Assembly (NCBI RefSeq): GCF_030253575.1 | Contig: NC_080560.1 | Location: forward strand, 32,229,501-32,293,500 | Source: Rhododendron vialii | Lineage: Eukaryota > Streptophyta > Magnoliopsida > Ericales > Ericaceae | Direction: 5' to 3' | DNA: 64,000 nt | Part shown: in pieces, positions 11,622 through 23,689 of the stretch | How the letters are laid out: each line of letters starts with the position of its first letter | How positions within the stretch are numbered: position 1 is the stretch's first letter | Made by a program: the position numbers and the translations under genes | The notes under the pieces: generated by a model | Seen by the model: only the letters and a program-made list of their open reading frames with translations | What the model was told of the DNA's origin: nothing | The model's database searches: none

Positions 11622-14600
11622 AAATTGCTGGATTTGAAAACCATGAATGTGAGTCCAAATCAAGAGATAAATGGACCTGACAATAAATTAAACCCATTCA
11701 CACATCACCTATACGCGAAACTGACCTAATAAACTTGACCTTATACCTTGCAAATACATATATGTTAACAAACTAAAGAAAACACAGGAAATATAATGCC
11801 AAAAGAGGCAATCACACACACACAGGAAAAATAAATAAATTAACTGCTTTCCTAGGAAAGCAGCAAAATAGAAAATCCATTAAAGTGTAGCTATTTCTAT
11901 AAAATATAAGGGGAAAAAACATAACCAGAATTGAAGTGAATAGCTACATGTACAATGACCAACCTGCAAACAACACAGCCACCTGTTTCATATTCCGGTG
12001 CTTCAACTACCCTTGTCAAACGAATTTTAATAGGTCTTCCCATATTTAAGGACTCTCCAGCACATTTTCTCCCTGGACCAAACTTATCTCTACAATAAGG
12101 GCAATGCCAATCCCCTTTAGGAGCACATTGTAGATCTAAACAAACTGCAAGAACCCACAATAGAGTTAAAAAGGGAAAACAATAAGAAAAATATAAGAAG
12201 AGTAACAATATTTAGGATAAGCAAGTTACATCCCTGAACCCCAACAACAGAAACTTCTATCAGAATAGAATTTATCACCTTAATCATAAACGATTAAAAA
12301 AAATTAATCACACATGTTAATTCGCTAGTCAACAAACTATCATACACAAAATAGATGCATAAGACAAGTTGACATCAGGAAAAGTAGGCTTCAAGATTTC
12401 AACAAGTAGAATAAGGATAACAATTTTTTCACAGAGACATGCATGCACGGTAACATAATCAAGGATAAATTATGGGCTAGTCTAGGTAATTGGCCCATAT
12501 TTCCAAGAACTCCAGCCCAATCTAAAAATGCACCATCAAGGAGAGGCCCACACTTTCCTACCTAGACTTACAATTAAATAAAAATGGGTCATCCTCCTTA
12601 ATGGAAATTAAGGGACAGTTTTCGGACTGGCCCGTAATTTATCCCATAATCAAGCACCAACATTAAACCCCATTGTCATTAAAAAAAAAAAGTAATCACA
12701 CCAACATCAAAGCATAACTAGCAAAGTGCCAACACATTTGTTCAATTTTGGTCCATGAAGGAAAAGCTACCATACTGACGTGTAAACCAATTGTCATGTC
12801 ATTCAACCAAAGTACCCAACTGTAACAAGTACGCTATCTATGCCCATCAATAATTTCTGTCAAACACAATATATCTTGTTCTACTTAACAGAGAAGTTAG
12901 TCAATTCCTACTGGAATGAAAATCTAAGATCTCCACCTTAGAAACGAATTAGAAACCAAAATGAAATGTAAAGATGAACCACAAAGTATGAAATAAAAAG
13001 GAACAAAAAATCATTCATAAAACCCAAATAGTATAACAGCATATTAAGCAAAGAGCAAAATATCCACCTGCATGAAAAGCCCGAGGGCATCCATCGCAGA
13101 TGATCAGATCCCCTCCATCTCCACATACAGCACACATATCATCACTGCTGCCTGTAGCCAATTTTTGTCCATTGACCAATGACAAGGCTATATCGTGAAG
13201 TGTCAGTCCACTAGATGTATATATGTTCCGATAGCTGGAAGAAACATAAAAAGGTTAAATCATTGTACTTTACATGCAACAAGATATCTAGTGGCAAGCC
13301 TTTAAAAACTACTCACGGTTGACGTCTAGCAGACCATCCGGCATGAGCTTCAAACTGTGAAGGACTAACCTGCTCAGAAAAGAAAATAATCTCACTGGTG
13401 AGACACTTTTTCTTTCTATCTCTTTCCTTTTTTTTCTTATCTTTCCCAGGGGCCAACAACAAAAATTTAAGTGATATTATGCATCAGGCCAACAATTTTA
13501 CCTCAGTGTCACAACAACTACAGACAATTCCATTTCCTTGTTTGTAGCCACCAAGTATTTTCTGCAACATAACATGAAGTAGCTTAAATAAAAATGGAAA
13601 CATAAGATAGAAATAAACCTCCAAAAATCAAACAAAGCATAGTGAAAAGACAACCTGTCCTTTTGCATAGTAAGCCAATTCAGCCCCATCTGGTAGCCCG
13701 TTAGGCATGAAAAGTACTCGATGCAGATCATTATCCCTGACATCAATGAACAAAGAAGTCAAAAAAACTTCAAAATAGTGAAGACCTAAACAGTTGATCA
13801 GAGGGGAGAGGGAATAGAGAGGAGAGAGTTTACCTTCTCCTCGGGCGACCTTCAGCAGTTTTTCTGTGGTGCGCAGCTGGGCTAAAAAAGTAGGAGCTTG
13901 GCCTGCAATAAACATGGCAAACTTGCTGACAAAGAGAGTGACGAATCTAGTGATGATTTCAAAGATCTCATGGGGATGCAATCTAACCCAATGACACATC
14001 TGCAATCTAGATATAATTCATCTTCTTATTTACACATTTATCCTTTCTTAACAAGTGTCAGCAAGAAAAAAAATTATATTGTGTTTAATGTTATTTGTAG
14101 CTAGGGGTAAAGTCTTGCTATATTATTTACCCCTCATTATTTACGATTTAACATGAAATGTAAAAGTTTTAATGAGAGAATGTTTGAGCATGAAAGGTTT
14201 GAAAGCTTCTTTTTTCTTTTTCTTTTTTTTAAAATTGTGGTATTCTGAAAAGTGTAGTGGAAAAAAAGAAGAAAATGAACTTTATTAAGACAATGCCACA
14301 TAGGAGAGAGAATTAAGGAGAGAGCTTGATTTTATTTTTGGAAACTACATTTGCTTAGTATATAGTATAGATGCGTTACACTTTAAGCCTTTAAAAGCCT
14401 AGAAGGCTAGAACCACATATGTTTCACACTTATTCTCCAACTAAGCACTCCACGGAAACCCGGAACTTTAGCTCTTCCACCGGCCAAATCCAACTTGCAA
14501 CAAAACAATACAATACAATGAAGTGATGAGTGGGTGCTACTTTTAGATATTGACAATGGCACCTAGAAGAACCCCTAAACAATTTATTTATTCATGGTAA

Positions 14601-17029
14601 TGGGGCTTTTACACCCAATTTGCAAAAAAGAGAAGTATGATAATGCTCATCACACAATACAACGACACCATAGAGACATGCCTGAATGGCAATTACAAAA
14701 CAAGAGGCATATCTGTCCTAACTCCTAACCTACTAAAGAATACCCTCACAACCAGACACATACTAGGCCAGATACAGCTAAATAAACCGAATTCAAGAAA
14801 GCCAAAGAGAAACCACCTTAACAAGAAAGGGTAACTAATTAACAAAATTTCCAATGCTAAGCTGTCCTAAACTGCCTCAATATTTACAGAGTCTACACGC
14901 ATATCAGCTCCCCCCAAAAAAACAATACATGCGTACCTTATTGCAGAATACTGCATACCAGCAACCTTGATATGATGTTTCTTCTCCGGTTTAACCATAA
15001 CACTGTTTTGGTGGAGACTTTCTGCAGATCAGAGTACATGTTAAGAAAAAGAATCTAATTGCCAAATATGAGAGCTTATGCAAACCAAACACCTAAAAAT
15101 GCCCATTACATTCCTCTTTCATATAGAAGCACTAGAAAAAGCACAAAATGACTGCTATCAGAATCACCTTTCCAAACCAGGAAAGATTCCTCGTTGACTG
15201 ATGAACCAGCAACATTCTTTACCACTTCATCCAGTTCACTGAGCGGTGCGGTCTTAAGTTCTTGGATTATGCTATATATTGGCTTCCCATTCTCAAAGTA
15301 TATGTGATTATTTGGGTGTCTAGTTTTGCCACCAGCATGCAGCTCAAACTCATATGCACTTAGAATCTGCTTATACCAGTCAATCGCATAGTAAGCCACG
15401 GGGACTCATAAAATCCAAATGACCTCAACAAATTGATAAAGAAATAATATACTTACTTTAGAGTAATTGCACAAAGAACATCCACACAAATATCCACAGC
15501 CTTTTATAATTCCAGGAAGTGCTCCCTGCCAATGATACCAACGGAGTAAGAGCCCCGCATAAGCAATGCATAAGAGTTAAAAGTCCCAAAACCTAATTGG
15601 AACTACAACATACCTCAGGTGAGTTTGAAACATACTTCACTCGAGCTCCTTCTAAAATTCCTGTTGACAAAAGCTTTTTCACATTTGTAAGGTAGCCATC
15701 CAGAAGAACCTTCTTTGACATTTTCAGTTCCACATTGGGATGGCATAACAACGGGTCGCCAGTTATTTCTGCATTCGTATAACCCACTACTGAATGGTTT
15801 ACATGCTGCACAGCCGACCCAGAAAAATGATTACCATATTCCTCCTTTGGTTTGTTGAATTTGAAGGTAATTTTCCTAATTCCAGTAGAACTAACATGCT
15901 CAGGAATTTCAAGCACAAAACGAGTCGTGGAAACTGATCCAGATGTATCATTCGATTCTTCTTTAATATGATCTTCTTCACTCAGGGTCTCATCAGTACT
16001 TGTATTCCCAGAACAAGTGGAGGAGACTTCACCCGAACCAACTTGGTTATTGCTACCTCCCTCAACTGGTTGACTACTAATTGTCTGAAAACTACAAGCA
16101 ATATCTCTCGGAGACAAAACAGGGTTCGAAACTTCTGAGCAAACATCATCATTTGAAGCTTCCTTAACTTGCTTCTCAGTACAAGTCTCCAATTCAGTAT
16201 CAATTGGAGCTTCTGTTGCCTGCTTCTTAGGGCAAGGCTCCACCTCTTTATCATCCCCTATCGCGACTTCATGGTTGCGCTTTGGTTCGATTTTCGGAGA
16301 ATTCAATTCCTTCATTCCTCCATCGTTTATGACTTCCATACAAACTTCCTCTTCTCCCTCCACCTCCTCCCCTATCGCGACTTCAGGGTTGCGTCTCGGT
16401 TCGATTTTTGGGGAATTCAATTCTTTCATTCCAACATCGTTTACAACTTCCACTTCTCCCTCTGCCTCGTCCCCTATGGCAACTTCATAGTCCCACTTTG
16501 GTTCGACTTTTGGGGAATTCAATTCTCCCATTCCTCCATCATTTATGACTTCCATACAAACTTCCACTTCTCCCTCTGCCTCATCCCCTGTCGCGACTTC
16601 ATGGTTGCGCCTTGGTTCGATTCTCGGGGAATTCAATTCTCTCATTCCTCCAACGTTTACGACCTCCATACAAGCTTCCACTTCTCCCTCCGCCTCATCC
16701 CCTTTTGCGACATCATGGTCGCACCTTGGTTTGATTCTTGGGGAATTCATTTCTCTCATTCCTCCAACGTTTACGACCTCCATACAAGCTTCCACTTCTC
16801 CCTCCGCCTCGTCCCCTGTTGCTACTTCATGGTCATGCTTCGTTTCGATTTTCGGTGAGTTCAATTCTCTCATTCCCCCATCGTTTACGACTTCCATACA
16901 AACTTCCACTTCTCCCTCCTCAACCCCTCTCACGACTTCATGGTCGTGCTTTGGTTCGATTTTGGGGGTATTCAATTCTTTCCTTCCCCCATCGTTTATC
17001 ACTTCCATGGAAACTTCCACTTCTCCCAT
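6106..17029 (-). CDS. Acyl-CoA N-acyltransferase with TIFY-binding and two PHD zinc finger domains (IDM1-like family)
   Basis: Eighteen coding exons join in frame to 3186 nt, 1061 residues: 17029-15614, 15525-15457, 15366-15168, 15021-14937, 13902-13834, 13736-13655, 13561-13502, 13369-13317, 13234-13068, 12144-11964, 11210-11153, 11066-11010, 10936-10691, 8949-8888, 7898-7842, 7711-7618, 7408-7268, 6195-6106. All introns are GT-AG. Domains: acidic 38-residue repeats (1-261); TIFY-binding type segment around 455-535 with [14 protein letters not shown]; a second such block near 644-695 (GIVCSCC..FEAHAGW); PHD finger near 708-755 ([20 protein letters not shown]); an extended second PHD finger near 790-845 (CVVC..LCDQCEKEYH..WFCCNDC); and a GNAT acetyltransferase fold about 870-1050, with QGKGYF as the acetyl-CoA loop (near 983). 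Family members are nuclear chromatin readers/histone acetyltransferases linked to DNA demethylation; that role is inferred. It looks intact. The closest named relative cannot be fixed without a search. Confidence 0.92.
11569..11620. repeat. (AG)26 microsatellite in an intron
   Basis: 52 bp of AG dinucleotides inside the intron between the two PHD-finger exons (11963-11211) of the PHD/GNAT gene. Confidence 0.95.
16247..17029 (-). repeat. Coding minisatellite, 114 bp x 7 (38-residue units)
   Basis: Residues 1-261 of the PHD/GNAT protein are seven tandem units of the form [34 protein letters not shown]. Units 2-5 and 7 are 38 residues, unit 1 is 37, and unit 6 is 34 after loss of the CMEV block. 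Unit length is a multiple of three, so copy number can change without frameshift. Units differ by several substitutions each, most similar being the adjacent units 3 and 4. Confidence 0.93.
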
Positions 17030-17044
17030 CCAAACACAACAGTT

Positions 17045-17334
17045 CTAAACTCCACCAAGGCATTCAAAGCGTAGAATCCAAGTACGAAAACGAAACCCTA
17101 ATCCAATTATCACAGAATCTGCCCAAATTCTAATTCACATGAGTAATCGAACTTGCTCTATTGTGTGATAATCAATTCAAATTAAAGAAAACAATACTCC
17201 ACTGTCATTCAAAACACACAAACCTACACCGCCACAGAACACCGTATAAACCAGAAGTCTAACCTAATTAACAAACGCCCAAACCTTTATTCCAATTAGA
17301 GAGTAAAGATATAATTCTCGAGAGGTTATCATAC
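17045..17334 (-). other. Possible 5'-leader intron of the PHD/GNAT gene
   Basis: On the gene strand a candidate donor GGTTG/GTATGATA lies at 17334 and an acceptor GGAGTTTAG/AACTG at 17045, 16 bp before ATG 17029. The leader beyond it is rich in CT (GA on the plus strand, 17631-17653). This is inferred from splice consensus only. Confidence 0.35.
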
Positions 17335-17963
17335 CAACCTTTTTTCGCAACTGGTGAATATCCAATTGGAACGAAAAAAAGCGCACGAATCTGAATTAGA
17401 AGCGGGAATTATTTTTTTTTTGCCCGAAGATCCGAAAGTGCGAGCACTAACCGCCTCTAAAACGGACTTGAAAGGGTACAGATCTGCATGCAAAGAGACC
17501 GCGAGGATATACGTATCTAAGAAAATATATACAGTTCGAGTGGGGATCGAATTGCAGTAAGGGTTTTGTTTTGTCTTGTTTATTTGGTAACGAACCAAAC
17601 TGAAATAAATGGGTTCCCGGCCAAATTTTGAGAGAGAGAGAGGGAGAGAGAGATGAAGATGGCGAGGAGAATTGGAAGAAGCAAGAAGGTGAATGGATAA
17701 ATAACAATATATTATTATTAGATGGGACCGGAATTGATTAGCAGTTAGAGTAGTAAAACTGGGACCCGTGTGAGAGACGACGTGGCATGAGGAAAAGCGT
17801 GTCGATTTAGAATATCTCGTACAAAGAGCGCACTCTCTCATGTGACGATAGCTGCTCGCATGCTGTCATTTTTTTTTGTTGTGATTTTTTTAATGTTGTT
17901 AAGGGTGAGATTTGGCTTGACTTTTTTCTTGAATTATTTTTTTTCTTTATTCAACAAATTTTA

Positions 17964-18178
17964 CTCTCTTCGTGCCAAAATGTTTATCCGGTCCGCAAAA
18001 CGGAGTGTTAAAAATAATACAATTTTTTAAAGAAAAAATTTAAACTTTTTTCACAAATAAAAAATACTCATTGATATCTAGTAAGTTATTAAAAAACTTT
18101 TGATTTTTTGTTGCAAAAATTGTATTATTTTTAACACTCTGTTTTGCGGACCAGACAAGCATTTCGGGACGGAGGGAG
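17964..18178. mobile_element. Stowaway-type MITE
   Basis: Ends are CTCTCTTCGTGCCAAAATG on the left and CATTTCGGGACGGAGGGAG on the right, flanked by TA on both sides (17962-17963 and 18179-18180), which is the Stowaway target duplication. The arms are inverted for about 80 bp (GTTAAAAATAATACAATTTT and its complement), so the whole 215-bp element can fold into a hairpin. Confidence 0.85.
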
Positions 18179-18490
18179 TACTTTTTTATATTAGTATTTT
18201 TTTTATATTTGTAAGATTATTTGTTTTGTTTGTTTGGACGAGAGGATTGTGAAAAGCAAATTGAGAGTCCCTTTTGGGGATTTCAACTAGACATGCATTG
18301 ATTATAACTATAATATCTATTATTTTCACCATTACCCTTATATTCTATCAATTTTATAACACTTATGTTCACCTGTGAGGGATACTTTTGAAAAATCACC
18401 AAATTTCTCTTTCCATTTTTGGAAAAGGACTATCATTTTGGAACAACCCAAAATGGAATAATAGACTCTCAATTTGTAACGGAGGGATTA

Positions 18491-18728
18491 CTCCTTTCAT
18501 TCCAAATTGGAAGTCAATTTTCAATATTCGTGTTAATTTCAATTACTTATACTTATCTTTCAATATGGATATCGAAAAATCTGTAATATGAATTTTGTTT
18601 GATAGATCTCGATCACTTCTATTATGCACAGTTTTCAAACTCATGAAAAATATTATAAATTGAAAGATATAAGGAATGAAAAATGACACGAATTTTAAAA
18701 ATTGACATTCTTTTTGGGACAGAGGGAG
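18491..18728. mobile_element. Stowaway-type MITE
   Basis: Left end CTCCTTTCATTCCAAATTGG, right end TTTTTGGGACAGAGGGAG, flanked by TA at 18489-18490 and 18729-18730. Inner sequence GTCAATTTTCAATATTCGTG is repeated inverted near the right end. 238 bp, non-coding. Confidence 0.8.
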
Positions 18729-18770
18729 TAAAAGTTTAGAAAAGTTCACTAAAGATAAATAATTCAAAAC

Positions 18771-18773
<3 letters not shown>

Positions 18774-18812
<39 letters not shown>
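18774..18812. repeat. (TA)n microsatellite
   Basis: About 39 bp of uninterrupted TA dinucleotides. No foldback element is attached to this tract. Confidence 0.95.
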
Positions 18813-18814
<2 letters not shown>

Positions 18815-21103
18815 CTTTTGATTATTTTTGTTTTTTTGGGATTTTTATTAATTTTGGTTCATGTTTGGTTCTTTTCTGATTTCTCCTATCGAGGTGAACA
18901 AATAATTCAAGAATATTTAACGAAAATGTAACTCCAACAAAAAATATTAGAATAAAGATAAAAGAATAATCCATTAACAAGTTAGGTCAAATCACCACCA
19001 AGGCGTTCCACTAAACTTTTTTTAAAAGTTATAGTTTTGTCTTTATTTGAATTTTTTTTGCGTTTGTTCGTTTTGCTCCAAAAATTTTTGACTTGTTGAT
19101 TCGTCTTAACGAGACGAATCAGAAAAGTAAAAAAAATTTAATTTTACCCAAATATTTTAAATAATGACTACTTTTAAGTAGAAAAAGTGAAAAAAATTTA
19201 CTTAAAAGTGATTCTTCTTCAAAATATTTTAGTAAAAGTAATTTGGGCAAATTTCACTGACCTCCCATGGGGCTTCTGACACTAGCAGAAACCTTTCCTG
19301 AGGTTTTTGAAATATCACTGTCCTCCCTTACTTTTTCTTACATTACCGAAATACATCCTTCCATTAACTTATCGTTAGGTGTCTTGACAGAAATGAATGA
19401 GTCATACTAATGTCATGTTGTATGACCTTCAAACTGCCAAAAATGCCATTCCCCTTTAGCTTTTCTTTTTTTCTTTTCTTTTCTTTTTTTATCACCCCTT
19501 TAGCCTTTTTTGCTAATATAAAATCCATTGAGTTTCCAACCACAGTGCAATTAAAATTTTTATTTCTCGTATGACAATGCTCATTGTTTTTTCTTATGTT
19601 ATATCATAAAAGGCAAACAAATAAGTTTTCCAATTGCAGATGTGATTTTTTTAATTTAAAAAAACAATTAAAGATAATGACTAAAGTCATTCAAGAAGCA
19701 AAAAATCTTCTGTTATATACTCCAAAAAAATGCATAATTAGAGTTCATTTGAGAAACGAAGTAATTTTTCTCACAAATATCGTAAATGTGTTTTTGGTAA
19801 TTATTCGTTTTTTAAAGAACAACAGCCACAAGAAAAGGCCGAGGGTGTACTTCTAGAATTTGCTAAGGTGGGGAATTTTTAATCTTCATCCTTTGCAATT
19901 CACAGGGAACTGATTGTTGAAGAGTGAAAAACTTCTTGGTAATATGATTGTTCCGGGCCAGTTTGCGCGCACCTCGGACTAATCTCTACATTTCTTCCAC
20001 ATCGGTTTCATACGCATACTCGTGGGGTGAGGTGGCCCCAAAAGTTTTTTTTTTTTTGATAAGTGCCCAAAAAGTTGTTAGACAAGGAAAATTAAACGTA
20101 AAACCTTAGGATGAAACAAACACCTATAAACAATTCAAGTCAAACCTTAAGATGGAGAACACATTTGTCTTAAAAAAATTATTTGATTTAAGCCATCTGG
20201 TAATCGATCTAAATTTTTAAATAGAATACCTACTTGGCAAAACGATTAAAGTGAACTATTCAAGTAAAATACTCAATCTATCCCCATTCTTTAGTTCATT
20301 TTGGAGATTTCAACTAATTAAGGGAACACAATCATTACACTTTTGAAAACTTATTTTTCTCATTTTACTCTTCAGTCATTACACTTTCTTATTTTTGTAG
20401 TACTATTAATTAAAAAATGAAAGGGTAAAAGAGGAAATTCCTTATCTATTACCCATTTAGTTTTGATATGGGACAATCTTTGTCACGCCCTCGATTTTCA
20501 ACATAATTAAATAATACATTTTAATAAAAAGTTTCGTTTATTGTAGATATATTACCCCAAAGAAGTCCCCATCTGTTCAGATTACAAATTAGTCCCCAAG
20601 ATTAAAGTTATAAAACTTAGGCCCTCCAACCCCAAATAGAACTTAAGTATTTGCACGGACTAACTTTTAAGTTACAAACAATTTAGTCAAAAGGAATTTC
20701 TAAAATAAATAGTTACAAACTCATCTTTACCAAAATAAAGTCCATTACAAAAGATGATCAAGTAACTACATGAGGTTGGCTTCCAAAAGTCGCACTTTAA
20801 GCATTCAACATATGCAATCTACCATCCAGCGTTTGAACCTGAAGAGAAAGATTAGGTTGAGCTACACTAGCCCAGTAGAAAAATCTTTACCAATTCTATA
20901 TGTAAACATGATAAAATGTGCAGGTGAAGTGAAGGCAAGAAGTACGACTCAATCGATAGGTAACAATAGATTCAAGTGCATTCCAACGTTCAATGTGATC
21001 GTCCTAACGTATGCCTATAGCTCAATGTACCACCGAGTTCACACAATGTTAAACAACTTAAGTAACCTCGACACAACTCACTATAGCCAATCACCTCTAT
21101 TGG

Positions 21104-21263
21104 TATTTCCACCCCTTGCGTTACCGTATAACACCACGTGGATTACCGTGTTACCACCCCTTGCGTCACGGTGATCCCTAACAATTCGGGTCACCGTATT
21201 ACCACCCCTTGCGTTACGAGACCGTCTAAGTCTTCGTATTACCACCCCTTGCGTTACGAGACT
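21104..21263. repeat. Tandem repeat in the solo LTR (CCACCCCTTGCG units)
   Basis: The core CCACCCCTTGCGTTACG occurs four times, starting at 21109, 21154, 21202 and 21242, at spacings of 45, 48 and 40 bp, with partly conserved sequence between. Confidence 0.85.
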
Positions 21264-21627
21264 TTCTAAATTAACTCCCGACACAAATGATCATTTCCTC
21301 ACTCGACTAACAAGTTATGACTCTCCCAAGACCACAATCCAACACAAAATATGTTACAAAATGCCAACCATATCATAAACATGTCACAAACATTCATAAA
21401 CATTCAACCGATCAATAATACGCGAAATAACAAGTTTTAATTAATTAGTCCCTTATCATTTCATACTAATGGAAGGCCTAAGGATCACGAATAACATCAA
21501 TTAATCATAGGACGTCAATTAGATAAGCAAAAGATAGGCTAGAAGGTATCCAAAAGGGTTTAGAATCGATTGGGGTTGAAATGATCGAAGAAAACACAAC
21601 TAGCATCAAAGCTGTCCAGAACAACAA

Positions 21628-21726
21628 GGGGTATTGATACCCCAAAATCAGGTATCAATACCTGGTCAGCTGGAAATCCAGAGAAGGATGGGGTATCGAT
21701 ACCCCATATTTGGGTATCAATACCCC
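21628..21726. repeat. Cluster of four 16-bp palindromes in the solo LTR
   Basis: GGGGTATTGATACCCC at 21628, CAGGTATCAATACCTG at 21649, the perfect palindrome GGGGTATCGATACCCC at 21690 and TGGGTATCAATACCCC at 21711. Spacings are 21, 41 and 21 bp. The pair looks duplicated with a 62-bp period. Confidence 0.85.
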
Positions 21727-22004
21727 GCTGTTTCGAGGCGATTTTCTACAGTTTTGACAGACATTCAAAGCACCAAAGGGGGACGATCCAAGCACGATTT
21801 CTACACCATTTCAACATATATACACACAACATAGGTAAAGAAGTCCCTACCTCAAGACGATAACAAAAATCTTTGAAATTTGAACAAGCCCTAGCTTTCT
21901 CGAGCTCCTAATCTTCGATTCAAGCTTCAAAACACGATCGGAAGGTCGGAGGGTGGTCAATCCTTGAAGGTTTTGCAAGATTGAGTGAGGTTTTAAGTGA
22001 AAGG

Positions 22005-22007
<3 letters not shown>

Positions 22008-22060
<53 letters not shown>
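22008..22060. repeat. (GA)n microsatellite in the solo LTR
   Basis: About 53 bp of GA dinucleotides. Confidence 0.95.
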
Positions 22061-22061
<1 letters not shown>

Positions 22062-22429
22062 GGTGGAGAGAGGGAGGGACGGCAGAGAGATGAGGAATGG
22101 AAATAAAATGATCTCCTACTTCTCACACACCTCTATTTATACCCATATATCTTTTATTCACACTTACACTCCCTCCACTCTCTATTCTTTCGCTTTAGTT
22201 CTCAATTCGAATAATCACCCAACAAACCACATTTTCCAATTTCCCCTTTGATAAATATTTCAAGAATAAAAAAAAATACGGGTCCCTACAATCTTTTTGG
22301 GATGAAAGAAAGTGTTAATTGAAACTAAAGAAAGGGGACGGAGGGAGTAATCAAATGTTAAGTGCACAACCCATACTTTGTATTGAGCACATCACAGACA
22401 TTATTCTTCTGTATTAACGTTGTTCTAAG

Positions 22430-22730
22430 GCCAGTTTTTTGTCTTTATTCGATTTTTTTCACATTTGTTAGTTTTGCATCAAACTTTTTTGGATTATTAG
22501 TTCGTCTCGACAAAAAGAATAAGAAAAACAGAAAATTATGACTTTTACCCGTTTAGGGTAAAAGTGCTAAAAGTTTAAATATTGTTTGTTTCTAACATAC
22601 ATTGGGTACAAGTCATAATTTTTACTTTTTTAATTTCTCTCGTCGAGACGAACCAATAATCTACACAAATTTGATTCAAAACTAACAAATGTAATAAAAA
22701 TTTGAATAAAAAAAAAACCTAAGCTTTTTT
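22430..22730. mobile_element. Foldback MITE of the GTCTTTATTC family
   Basis: The left arm (GTCTTTATTCGATTTTTTTC, TTCGTCTCGAC, AAAATTATGACTTTTACC) is repeated inverted at the right arm (GTCATAATTTTTACTTTTTT, GTCGAGACGAACCAATAAT). The same arms occur as a second full foldback at 29440-29765 and as half copies near 2440, 18840, 19035, 23230, 27330 and 27490. Confidence 0.75.
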
Positions 22731-23689
22731 TTCGGAAATTAGGCCTAAGTTAATCCAACATTAGCAGCTTTATTCTTTTTCTAGTTATTAGTAGCTTTAA
22801 ATTGCCGATTACAGCGTAAGAATTTGATGTGCTTTAGCAAATTTTTTCCATTAGTTATCTTTAGAAGAACCAGACCCACCACGAGAAAAAAGAAAAGCAC
22901 AAGTAAAAGCCAAAAGGTATAATTACCAGTAGTTTTTGCGGCCGAGGCATGATGCACATTGGTATAATGGTATTAGCCTATTAGGATTCTTGCTGGGTAG
23001 TGGGTTCACACAACAGAGAGATGGATAAGGTTATAGTTGTCATTTTTTCACCAAGCTAGCACCGTTTGTGAACAAATTAACAGAAGGGGGAGTCTTGGTA
23101 ATATCAGAAAAAGCAAGGGAGGGCAGTGATATTTCAGAAATCTCAGGGAAGGTTTTTGATTGTGTCAGAAACCTCAGGGGAGGTCAGTGAAATTTGCCCA
23201 AGTAAATTTTTTTTACTTTTTTGTTTCACGAATAAAAAAGTCAAAAAAAATTGGCTCGAAACGAACAAACGCGAAAAAAATTCAAATAAAGACAAAATCA
23301 AAAAAGTGAAAATCAAAATTTTTTTTTTTTTACTACTCATATGATCATATTTGACAATTTAAGATGATCATTCTTTTGACCTTGTTGTGAAAATCATTTA
23401 TTCTAGTTTTGATTGAACATTCATGAATACTTCTTCTTTTTTTTGCTAAGCAACATTCATGAATACTTAATTGAATCATATCTAATTTAGTAGCAATTGA
23501 CAATGGAAAACCCTTAATTTAATTATGAAATCCAATAATTTGAAGTCTTCATCTTTTAACCTTTGGAGTCCTCAAAATTGATTCTGCCTATATAACAAAT
23601 TTATTTTTGGAGTCATTCTTCAAAATTACTAAGTTTGGGTATATTTCTCTCTTGAAGTTTCTCACAAATGCAAAAACTCCCCTGAGGTT

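Larger units (their letters stand above)
20481..22290. mobile_element. Solo LTR of a Ty3/gypsy-like retrotransposon (1810 bp)
   Basis: The element begins TGTCACGCCC and ends GGGTCCCTACA, with the TG...CA ends of an LTR, and is flanked by the 5-bp duplication ATCTT (20476-20480 and 22291-22295). No internal gag-pol region or second LTR exists, so it is a product of LTR-LTR recombination. The TGTCACGCCC start is common in long gypsy-type LTRs of plants; the lineage is not certain. It contains a 45-bp tandem repeat, a palindrome cluster and an AG tract. Confidence 0.85.
20272..22347. mobile_element. Stowaway-type MITE split by a solo LTR
   Basis: The left part (20272-20480) starts CTCAATCTATCCCCATTCTT after TA; the right part (22296-22347) ends AAAGGGGACGGAGGGAG before TA at 22348-22349. 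CATTCTTTAGTTC on the left is matched inverted by GAAACTAAAGAAAG on the right. Removing the LTR and one ATCTT copy leaves an ordinary 261-bp Stowaway element. Confidence 0.8.
19010..23330. mobile_element. Large element with about 330-bp terminal inverted repeats, host of a nested stack
   Basis: Sequence at 19010-19385 (GTCTTTATTTGAATTTTTTT, later CACTGACCTCCC and CCTGAGGTTTTTGAAATATC) recurs inverted at 23045-23330. The homology is continuous across two unlike motifs, which argues for true terminal repeats and not two chance copies. Minus its nested elements it would be about 1.9 kb. No transposase frame is present, so it is non-autonomous; a Mutator-like origin is possible because of the long termini. 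The exact ends and target duplication were not resolved. Confidence 0.5.

Noticed and set aside
16169-17133. Three long overlapping plus-strand open frames opposite the first exon of the PHD/GNAT gene
   Set aside because: They are shadows of the coding minisatellite: a 114-bp period keeps all frames open. They show no domain, and the minus-strand frame joins to 17 further exons.
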